A DNA stretch of 22,622 nt from NCBI GenBank assembly GCA_019649035.1, contig BMAT01007857.1, positions 213,285-235,906 on the forward strand, given 5' to 3'. Shown in pieces: positions 9,802-19,662 of this stretch. Origin of the DNA: Elysia marginata (taxonomy: Eukaryota > Mollusca > Gastropoda > Plakobranchidae). A model generated the notes under the pieces. That model saw only the letters and a program-made list of their open reading frames with translations. It had not been told where the DNA came from and did not search any database. The number at the start of each line of letters is the position of its first letter. The stretch's first letter is position 1. The position numbers were made by a program, and so were the translations under genes.

Positions 9802-10242
9802 ACACAATCTCAAGAAGAAAGACTTAACGCGTTCCATAGAAAACAACTAAAGAAAGTACTCAACATCAAGTACCCCGTGAAAATAACAAATTCATCTCTG
9901 TACAATAAGTGCAATGAACGCCCTCTCTCAATATTTATTCTTGAAAGTCGTTGGCGCCTTTTCGGTCATATATTGAGACGAGACAGCCAAATTCCCGCTA
10001 ATCAAGCAACGAGCGGATATTTCGTGACGGAAGGCAGCAAATTCAAAGGACGTCCACTAACAACACTCCCTGTCGTCCTCAACCGAGACCTTTCCCGAAT
10101 CATAAACAGCAACTTGCAACTGAAAAGCAGCCACGATCTAGAGCACCTGAGATCTATAGCACAGCAGAGAGACGAGTGGACCAAGCTTACACTTACAGCG
10201 AGGATTCGAGAAGCAGCCGAGGCGTCCCAGTCGGAGCACTGA
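9802..10242 (+). pseudogene. C-terminal fragment of a non-LTR retrotransposon polyprotein
   Basis: A single open frame runs to TGA at 10240-10242. It reads RLNAFHRKQLKKVLNIKYP, then SRWRLFGHILRR, then KGRPLTTLPVVLNRDL, and near the end LRSIAQQRDEWTKL. That order is the typical tail after the RT domain in many invertebrate LINEs (hinge FHRxxLRxIL, WLGHxLRM, GRPxTT, LAxDRxxW). Nothing upstream of 9802 resembles RT, so the copy is 5'-truncated, as is common for LINE insertions. There is no true start codon. The frame is undamaged over about 147 codons, suggesting a fairly recent insertion. Confidence 0.8.
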
Positions 10243-10283
10243 GATGCGAAAGGCCCTAAAATATATATATATATTTTTTTTTT
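10243..10283 (+). repeat. 3' tail of the LINE fragment: (TA)n and T-run
   Basis: Shortly after the stop codon comes AAAATATATATATATA followed by an uninterrupted T-run. It is a plausible low-complexity LINE 3' end. Confidence 0.5.
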
Positions 10284-10560
10284 TCGTACACAAATTAAAA
10301 CTGTATAATACACCCATAATTATTGAGCAAATATTTACTATGATTTAAAATAAATTCTTTTGCCTAGTTATTGATAAATTAGTTTACAACAACTGATTTT
10401 GTCCATGTACACAGTATATATTTAAAAGGTACATGTATTAGTTTTAATTTAAAAAATGCTTATATTGACAATTATAATGAAAAAAATTATCGCATGTATG
10501 TTTTTACGTTTCCATGACGATGGTTTATAAATTATGAATTTCCCAAGTTACGATCAATAA
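10284..10560. other. AT-rich spacer
   Basis: Nothing recognised. Confidence 0.5.
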
Positions 10561-10700
10561 AATTATTATCTCATCTTATCCCCCGCCTTCCTCTCTCTCT
10601 CTGAGCTTCTCCACCCTCTCTTCCGTCTTACCCTCTCTGTTTCCCAATTTTCACCACGTGTTTGTTCGTCCGTTCCTAACATCTTCGTCTTGTCTTTCTC
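10561..10700. repeat. polypyrimidine-rich stretch
   Basis: C/T-rich DNA that the SINE at 10713-11016 interrupts. It resumes at 11017 and runs to about 11145. Confidence 0.7.
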
Positions 10701-11028
10701 TCCCATTTTCCTACCGGCTCTGTGGCCTAGCGGTAAGACACTCGCCCAGAGATGGAGAGGTGCAAGGTTCAATCCCCGGCCGAGTCAAACCAAGGACTTT
10801 AAAATTTGTANNNNNNTGATCCGCCTAGTGTCTGGCATTATGGATTTAGTGTTGAGTGTGGACGGCCGGTTGTTCAGGATAATGTGACTGGATGTGGTGT
10901 ATGCAAGCGCTCCTTACATCATAGTGTGGCAGCACGCGTTCAATTGTCACCACTGCCGTCTCTGATATATCATCGAAGTTGACTGGGACATTAAAAATTC
11001 AACCAACCGACCAACTTCCCATTTTCCT
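10701..11028 (+). mobile_element. tRNA-derived SINE, family 1, copy 3, with 12-bp target-site duplication
   Basis: The body spans 10713-11016. The A box TGGCCTAGCGG is at 10723-10733 and the B box GGTTCAATCCC at 10766-10776. The body is shared with copies 1 and 2, and the tail is TTAAAAATTCAACCAACC. TCCCATTTTCCT occurs at 10701-10712 and again at 11017-11028. Six undetermined bases (10811-10816) replace what is TTAGCAGC in the other copies. Confidence 0.92.
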
Positions 11029-12413
11029 TGTCTCTTTCTCTGTCTTCTATCTTCTTCTCCTATTTCTCTCTAAACAATTTTCCCCATCAACCTCTCTTTT
11101 CTCTCATCATCTGCCTCTTTCTATTTTCTTCCGTTTATCTCACTTTCTGTTCACCCACAAGGTCATGTCTACATTTTTAACACTTTAAAACACCCTATAC
11201 ATTAAGCCTGTTTCTCAGTTTTAAAAGAATTTGTTAACATTTGGATAGTTTGGCCCCCACTATGGGACTGTTTCAGGACTAATCTCTAATGTGTGGAAAA
11301 TTCAGAAGGTGAGATCACCAGGGAACTCTTCTTTGGGCAAAGTAGTTTATTCGAATAACTTAAGTGCTGAATCTAAGCCTAAAAACTCACCATTGCTCAA
11401 GGGGAACTACACTTAAAGAATTTTTATTAGGTCCATGGTACAGTCCCATAGATCGCGCTGGTTTAATAGAAAGATTTTAGCACTTATGTACCAGGTTTAG
11501 TCCATTTCAAAAAACACTTTTCTTATTTTAAAACTTGTACTTTAAACATATCATAGTTCAAGGCGTGTTCTTCATGGAGACATAATACATGTAACAAACA
11601 AATTACAAACCTAGCTCTCTTTCTTTAGGGAAGTTGAGAATTTTTCTCAGTGTGTTCAGGTAGAGCCTTAACTAAGATGAAGTACTGTGATAGTGCAAAT
11701 AATTTTAAGAGGTAGATCTAACGAAGAAACGTTGACAGAAACAAGAGTTGAACCGATGGTTGTGTTTATTACCAGGAAGCGAGGAAGCAGCAGCAATGAT
11801 TGCCCAGGTCATTTGATAAAAGTCTTGTAATACCAGCGTTTTAAAAGGGCCTAATTTCATTACAACGGCTCATGACATAAACAATAAATGTGATAAGGCT
11901 CCTCACTTTTTATTTTAAAGATATTGTGAAATCTGCTTAAGACCGTTTCTTAAAATTAAGACAGGTCGTTAGTTTTAAATACATTTTACAACAAGATAGA
12001 TAACATTTTTTAATGTCCATACTGATGATTTGGGTGCGCCCTAAGAGTGAGTACTGATAACGAGCGGTAGCGTTTACATATCATCTTTGTGCACTTCACT
12101 ACAATCAAAGCAGGAATTTATATTGAGACGAGTAGACAATTATAAAACAGTAGCATTTACCGTACTAGGCCTATAATTTGTGTCAAAGAAAACAAATTTA
12201 CTGACCAACATATATAGATGAAACATGTCTCTGCAATTTTTAAAGAGAGAACTGTAAAGAACGCCATTTGGTGACAACAAAATGAGGTTTCCGGTGCTGC
12301 TGAAGATTCATTGCACTTTGCAGGCCCAATAAAGGGTGTTTTACTTTCAAGGTCAAAGAGCGATGGGAAAAATGTGCCGTTCTGCACAGTGACAACGTTG
12401 AAAAATAAAAGTA
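11029..12413. other. gene-free region with a short-armed inverted repeat
   Basis: After the pyrimidine stretch ends near 11145 the sequence is ordinary AT-rich DNA. The only structure I could find is the inverted repeat bounding 11260-11451. The short minus-strand frame at 12157-12429 has no recognisable domain. Confidence 0.5.
11260..11451. repeat. segment bounded by perfect 12-bp inverted repeats
   Basis: CTATGGGACTGT at 11260-11271 is the exact reverse complement of ACAGTCCCATAG at 11440-11451. Partial complementarity continues inward (CAGGACTAAT against ATTAGGTCCATG). The size of 192 bp would fit a MITE, but no target duplication is visible. Confidence 0.6.
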
Positions 12414-12574
12414 CAGTGGAACCCCTCAATAAAAACCACCCATCTTATGTGACCTAGAATTTGAGGGCGTCCACTTATATGGGTTAAGTAATTTAACCTC
12501 TGAACTGAGACGTACCTCTAATAAGACCTGTTTTGACCAACAATTTTCAAGGTCTTTATTCAAGGATCCCACTG
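12414..12574. mobile_element. 161-bp MITE-like element, CAGTGGAACCCCTC termini
   Basis: The left end CAGTGGAACCCCTCAATAAA and the right end (reverse complement CAGTGGGATCCTTGAATAAA) pair at 19 of 24 positions. The interior has further ATAAGACC-like words. Sequences of this CAGTGGAACC kind are, to my knowledge, widespread repeats in invertebrate genomes. Another end of the family lies at 21587-21626. Confidence 0.7.
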
Positions 12575-13034
12575 AATGTACATGTATGAAATTTTATGCC
12601 TCTATCTCAATTCCTTCATAGTCAGGGAAATTCAATATTGATAATCCCTTGTAAAAAAAAAAATAACAACGACAAATAACCCAAAAAATTAAATAAATAA
12701 AAGAAGAAACTAAAAAAATAATGAAAAAGTTAATGAAGCAATTAAGCAACTAAAAAAATTTGAACAAGTCATGTGTTGTATGTACTATAAACCATATAAT
12801 TTTAATCATGTAAATCAACTCACAAAATATCTTAGATGCTATCATAAACGAAGAAGACTGTACATTTCAACATTGACTCAACTAAAAAAACAATGTATAT
12901 GTATAAGTTATTTTATAAGATAACATGAATGCCTTTGGTTATGAACACCTTTTTCTTATATTTCACTTAACTGTGCAACAATAAATCTGTGATACAAAAA
13001 TTTATTCACTTTTATCCTGCATGGTGTGATAAGG

Positions 13035-13130
13035 TGCTAGCAATGTGGCATACCTCAGAGACATGGCATTATGACGAGCTCAAGTGACCATGTTTGTAAG
13101 ATCGTTGCCCATCTTTCAGTAGAAAACATA
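13035..13130 (+). repeat. dispersed repeat related to the intron 3 element
   Basis: It begins GTGCTAGCAATGTGGCATAC, followed by CTCAGAGACATGGCATTATGAC. This aligns with ACTAGCAAAATGGCACATCTC and ACCATTGTGAC at 18757-18800, and weaker similarity continues (GACCATGTTTGTAAGATC against CACAGTGTTCTTAAATC). Confidence 0.65.
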
Positions 13131-13936
13131 AATGTAAATGACCAATGAACAAAAAAAAAAGCTGAACATGATACCACACTCTCAGTATTATTAAGTAATA
13201 TAATTTTGAAAGTAACATTTTTGTAAACTTTTATAGAAATATAGAAATATGGAAATTGAAATAAGTAAGGGAAACTCTCTGAAAGGCCTATGGGAGCAAA
13301 TATCCCCCCCCTCCCCCCCCCCCCAATGAGGTTATTTGTAAGCAGGGTGGGAGTTGAATTTCTGCTTGATTTTTTTACTGGTTAATTAAGCTGATAACAA
13401 AATTTGAGCTTAAATCCCTAATTTGAAAAGAAAAAAAAAACAAAAAAAACTAAAATCAGTTTAAATCTGCAAGATTTACATTCTTCAGAAAAAATGTTCA
13501 AAATATGTCTACTACTTTGAAAAGAAGCCAAAATAAAATATTTAGAAATAGCATATCTTAGTAAATGACTTCTTACCTCCAAAACTAATAATAAATACAG
13601 TAAATTTTGCTTTAAAAAGATTTTAAAAGGTTATTAAATTTGAGAGTAACCAGGAGTTCACGTCTTTTTAACTTCTTTTATTAAAGTGAAATATGGTCTC
13701 CATACTTGAGGACAGTAATTAGGTAGTAATAAAAAAAAAAACTGCTCCAAATAGTAGACATATATAACAAATTTCAGATTTCAGAACATTTCGAAACTTA
13801 AAAACCACTGTGTCAAGAGCAAATGCTTTAAGGAAAACCTCAGTAGCATCTTTTCTATCCTTCTTTTGTAATGTGTACCAATAATTTTGTTCAAGTGAGG
13901 TCTAAAGTCTATCTCAACTCAACAGTATGAAGTTCC

Positions 13937-13942
13937 TTTATT
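13937..13942 (-). terminator. candidate polyadenylation signal for DUS4L
   Basis: TTTATT on the plus strand reads AATAAA on the gene strand, 642 bases past the stop codon. It is the first canonical hexamer I found downstream. Another lies near 13676. There is no cDNA evidence, so the 3' end is a guess. Confidence 0.3.
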
Positions 13943-14583
13943 CAAATCTAAACCTCTTGCAACCAGTCAAAATGAGTCAAAATGCAGCGGTAGTAAAATA
14001 TTGAAATCACAGATAAAGCTTATTTTCTCTAATTTCAGATACAAAAAACAGAAAATCTCTATAACGCTTGTGTGTGAAGATATAGCCGTTTGACGTTGGC
14101 AGGGTTAGGAGTAAGGATTGTTAAACTTCAGAATGGGGAGAAAATTGCCTTTGAAGTTCAGATAATTAGATGGGTGTTAAGTCCTTAGCAACCATACCGA
14201 TTAAAATAAAGCACATAAAACATGAAATATCAACATGAATCAGGTATGAAAATTTATCGAAAATGGTTTTAGCGTCAATATCAAAAATTAAAAAAAAAAT
14301 TGACTCTTAGGCACCCACTAAACTTTGAAAGCCTGTAGCCTATATGTCAAAATTAGGCTTTCCGGCTTCTGACTCATTTAGATGTTTTGCAAGACAAACA
14401 ATTCCATGCTATGCCAGCACAGATATGTGACAACTGCATCACGAGGTAGATTTGAGGAAATGTTTTCTGGCATGTATATTGCTCACTATTGTAATCAATT
14501 AAATGACTTAATACCCTACTATGAATTATAACAAGTGTTCTTTGAAAAATTGAGATAAATTTTAGGTGAGAAACTATCTTTCG

Positions 14584-14748
14584 TCAGTCAATTCCAAGAT
14601 TTTGAGAAAGGAACTCTAAAACTGCGGAGGTGCTTGCCAAAGAATTGAAAACGTTTCTCTCCACTCTGGGTAGTAGATGCTCCATCATAAACATGAGATG
14701 GTGGTGAAAGCAGTTGAAGGAAGTGCCCAGCGACAGTGATAAATCCAA
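14584..14748 (-). CDS. DUS4L: DUS4L exon 8 (C-terminal domain and stop)
   Basis: It encodes residues 273-326 and TGA (14586-14584). Key segments are GTSFNCFHHHLMFMMEHL, ERNVFNSL and the final LGID. They match the helical C-terminal domain of DUS4L proteins, including the F-H-x-H-L-M pattern. The acceptor is ATTTTACAG|TTGGAT. Confidence 0.93.
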   Translation of the reverse strand: MDLSLSLGTSFNCFHHHLMFMMEHLLPRVERNVFNSLASTSAVLEFLSQNLGID

Positions 14749-17700
14749 CTGTAAAATAGAATGAAACAGTTAGTGTAAACAAATATTTATCTAGCAAGCT
14801 ACATTAGTACATGTAACTTCACAACACACAAAAAGGCAAATGGGGTTATTCAGGTATGCATCGGAAATTTAATATCACCTCTTCTAACATAACAGTCGAG
14901 TCTATAACTCAAAACTGGATACCGGTAATTCAAATATTGTACCTGCCTGATTCAAACTATATTCAGTTTACCAATTTTATAAGTAGGCCTCATTTATAAG
15001 ATTAGGTAAGATAAATTTCATTGTCCAATATGGGCACATCATTATGATTCTAAGATGCAAGCACACATGTATACACATATATAGATAAATCTATATACAT
15101 AACATATTAGGAGAGTGGCATATGAACAAAAACATGGTAAAAACATACAGTGCAAAAGTTTGAAATAGGCAAGTAATATAAGTATAGGGCTCAATATTTT
15201 AAGATAGTTTTTATAATGATAATTCAATTTTCGAAAATAATTTGAAGTGATACTTTGATCTCATAGGCTTTAAAATATTTGTACTGCAATGCATCTACAA
15301 ATTTAACTCAAAGTCAAACAAGTCTGGGTGATTAATGCCTGAATTGGCCTCACACAGAGAGAATTCAAACCCAGTATACATGATAAAACTGCATTAAAAA
15401 GCAGTAAAAAAAAAAAACCAACAACAACAACAACAGTTTAGAAATTGGGACTTTACTTTAGTCAAGCTAAGCTCAAGTCTAAGTTTATGTACTGAAAATG
15501 AATGGTCTTTTAAGACACGTAATTATTAGTTTCAGAGAAGCCAAAACTTATCTCAGAAAGAACTTTGAATAAAAAAGCCATTCAAATTAAGAGTTTTTTA
15601 CTTGTTTAATTTTTTTAATGCTTTTCTTCTTCTTAAATTGCCAGATCTGTCGTAGATATCGGTAATCATAAGCTTACAATCTTCAAAAGATTGGAACATC
15701 CTAGCAACAAGGCTTTCCAACACATTGTATATCAAGCTTGGGCTTCAAAATATCAAACTTTGACTTTGAAAAAATCACTCATACCGTACTCACCCAGTCT
15801 TTGATGCATTCTAATGGAGTGTCGTTATAGCCAGCATACATAGCAGGATTGGCAAGGATTCCCCGTGCAGCCATTACGCCTGTAAGAGAGTAAAATCAGT
15901 CAGAAAGTCTTTTATTGAGACGTAAAGCCCGTTTCAATCAAAGGTAGCTTAATTCTTTACCTCTTTTCAGTCACCAAAAACATCCTCATGTAAGCTTAAC
16001 TATAAAAACTGATTATAATTCTTAATCTGCACACATGATTTCATTATTGTGAAAAGTAAAATACAGTTCTATCAAGACAATTATATTTCTAAGAGAACAA
16101 AGTAGCTTAAGTAATCAAAAGGCATGAGTCAAGTCATGCAAGAGAGAGAGAAAAATATATACTATAACTTCACAAGAAGGCTTCTGCTATTGGGACCATA
16201 AACAACACCTTGTTTGCTTTGATTCATTGGTCCATGCCATCCAAAAAATGATAGTCTCAGACAGTAATGAGCAGACAAAGTGACGAAAATTCAACTGTAA
16301 AATTTGTCTACTGCTAAAAAAAAAAAAAAGAAATGAAAGAGCTTAAAAAAATTATGAGAAAAGGATAGAAATTGAACCAAAGCCGAGAAATAATTCACTA
16401 CCATACATCAAATAAAGAGCTTTGCCAGAATAAAAAAAAATACAGATAAAAAACCTGTGTTTTTTTTTCTTTTCTTAATAAAAAAAATTACAGTTTTAAG
16501 TACCAATCTGAACAAGATCTTGCTGGTTCTAAACGTTGTACTCACCATCCACCTGCGTTTCCTCATGAACCCTGTTTGTATCGTCCAAGGATCTGATATC
16601 TCCGTTAGCCACAACAGGAACAGAAACAGCATGCTTGATTGTCTGTATAGCGAGGAAATCTACAGGCTGTGTTCGCTGCTCTTTAGTGCGACCGTGTACT
16701 GTAATGAAATGTGCCCCCATCTTTTCTGCTCTGCGGCACATCTCAACAGTATCCCTGAAGAAAAAAAAATTTGCATAGCTGATCATATAGGATTTATTGG
16801 AGCCTCATTATTTACTGAAGAGTCTAATTAAAAAAAAGTTTGGGAAAAATAGGAAAGTGGTATTAAGTTAACATTTTCATTCACTGTTCAACTTTAAAGA
16901 TATCTCCTCTATAAGTTTCTAACCCACTATCTTTGTTGTAGGTTTTAACCGACTATCTCCGCTTAGCCCAAATTCTGAGTTGAAGATTTAGGAAATCACA
17001 TCTCATATATATCCATCTATCATTGTGGTTTCTATCTGTCTAACTTCATAGCCTAAACTTTGAGTTAGCCATAGGTTTAGTCATTCACATCCAACGCTGT
17101 GATTTTCTAGGAATCTAACTCTGCTCAATTCAAATTCTGAGTTAGCTGGTAAGAAACCTGAATAGTTATCGCTGTAGGTTTCTAAACTGCTGACTCAGCA
17201 CTTTTGGCCACATCAAAATCGCTCCGTAGAAATCTAGAGCAATCAAATATCTATACACATACACATATCCCTGTGGTTTTCTGTACGGCTAACTCAATGC
17301 TTAGGCTATATGAAGTTAGCTGTATTTAACTCACAGTGAATAGGTGTTCAGGATTCTAACTGACTCATTCAGAATGGGCTCATTGGAGTTAAAAAGTTTA
17401 AAAACCACTAACATCTAATTCAGGATTTGGGCTTAACGGAATTAGTCTGTTAGAAACCTACATGAATGATATAAAGGTTTGTGTCAATAATTCTTAATAA
17501 AAGATCATCATTATGACTTAATCAAAACTTCTATCATTAGTATCTGTTATTCTAACAAATAACGTATTCTGATGAAAGAGAAAAAAGACTTCCAAACAGT
17601 CCACACCTGATATTATTGTGTATCCTGATTTTTATAGAGACAGTGAAGTCCTCTTTATTCACACGCCTCTTAGCTTGTGCAACCATGTCGGCCACAAGGT

Positions 17701-19628
17701 CGGGTTTGCTGATTAGACATGCGCCATAACCTTCAACCATAGCCCATCTAAAAATAAACGTAAAAAGAAAACAAAAATTAGAAATCTTCAGTTAAAACAA
17801 ACCCCAAACTCCAAAAAGAAAAAAAAACCCACAAAAACAACATGATTGCTGCAATTCAGATAGAAAGCCCAATCACTACGAGACCAAGATCCTGTCTCTT
17901 GATAAGATGTATACTACTAGTTACTCTCCTGTTCATATTATCATAGGCATGTCAGGGCATCTCATGTCATTTTGGGCAAATGCTTCACACATTTATCGTA
18001 ATCTGTCCTCGAATGCTTATTGACTTTCTTTGGTAACAGGATTTTTAGAATTATTCTGGATTTTTAGAGTCTCCATTGCCTCATATGCTTGCCCTTAACT
18101 ATGACTGGTAGTGGGGCAATTAATGCCTAAACCACATTTTCAACTTAACCTTGAAGAACCTTGACTTACCTTTTAAAAAAAATAATCTTTAATAGCAATA
18201 CCATTGGGCTTCTTGAAATATCATGACCAATTGCCACATGTATTATCAGGACAGCTTTTATATATAAAGTACATTATAACTGTTCAATTTATTAGGGATT
18301 TATTAATGAAATACCTTTGAGGGCAACCGCAATTCAAGTCAACCCCATCACAGTATCTGGAAAGTAAATATCATGGACAAATGATAGAATTGAATTACAA
18401 TTTGAAAAATAAAGGGTGCAAGACAAGCATTACAAATATGTCTTTCATTAAGGGTTAATGAGTCGGAGATCGTAATTTGAACCTTCATAGATTTTGTTGT
18501 TTTGATACATGATATTTTCCTAAGCTTGCAAACATCAAAAGTTTCATAAAATTATCAATTTTTTTTTTGTGAAAAGGTATTACAACTTTTGTTGATGTGA
18601 AACACAAAGAAAAAGTGAAAATAATAGGCACTAGCATGATGTTTTCTCAAAAAAGAAAAAAGATTTTCCGACTTCAAACTCAAAACCCTGAACGCAAGAC
18701 CTATGTATGTTTAAACTAAGGGGCTGATTGTAAATGCTAGCATATATTGTCAATGAACTAGCAAAATGGCACATCTCAGAAATATACACCATTGTGACAT
18801 CCACAAATATCACAGTGTTCTTAAATCACCTTTAGTGAAATACTGGGAAAAAAAAAAAGGAAATAGCAAATCTCAGTACATTAATTATAGGCCTGTATGC
18901 CATCTATGTCAGAGGGAAAACTATTTCAAAACTCTAAAAGATAAGCCATTTTGCTAGCACAGTGACTCGAAGGGTTCAATCATTTTTAAACTAAAAATTA
19001 ATTTTAAAAATTTGCGTGTGAAGAAGTTAAGTTATTTTAACTACTGAGGCAAAATTTTCGTTAGTAAACTGTTTTCCTTTCATCTGTTCATTCCTCTTAT
19101 ATCTTATCAAGATAAATACTGGGCCAGAATTTAATCCTTAATGTCAATATGTGTTTTTTTTGACAAAGTGGTAACATGTTAAAAATATCAACATTTTCAC
19201 ACTTTAAAACTCTTTTACAGGTATAAGCCAGTTGAGTAAGAGAAGGGCTCTTTGTGTTTTAATAAAGTATTTATGATGTGCATTATAATCCTGAACCCTA
19301 AATAAAAAACATTATTTTTCATTTTGTTTCAAATTTATGGTGAAACAAAGGTAGACATTAGAGACCAGTGGCCATTTTTACATATAAATAGCACTTGACA
19401 ATTACAGGAAAGATAATTTACAAATATTTAATAGGGATATATCAAATAATCATAATGGCCAGGCCAAAAATAATAGTAAAGCTACCTCCACTACAATTGA
19501 TATGAATGGTGATGATGATGGCAATTATAAAAATGATGGTAGAGAAGACCAAGTTGATGAGGATGATAATAATTATGATCCTGATGATAATTATGGTGAT
19601 GACAATGATGGTGGTGAAGACCGAGTTA

Positions 19629-19662
<34 letters not shown>

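Larger units (their letters stand above)
12575..14583. other. 3' flank of DUS4L: A-rich DNA and homopolymer runs
   Basis: The region includes A-rich text at 12649-12760, a C-run at about 13304-13324 and several A8-A10 runs. A repeat shared with intron 3 lies at about 13035-13130. Its right part probably includes the 3' UTR of DUS4L. Confidence 0.5.

Noticed and set aside
14588-14797. 69-codon minus-strand frame with its own start
   Set aside because: It is an out-of-phase reading of exon 8. The in-phase reading continues exon 7 and gives the conserved C-terminus.
16457-16831. 124-codon plus-strand open frame
   Set aside because: It is antisense to DUS4L exon 6, whose minus-strand frame has unmistakable motifs and splice sites.
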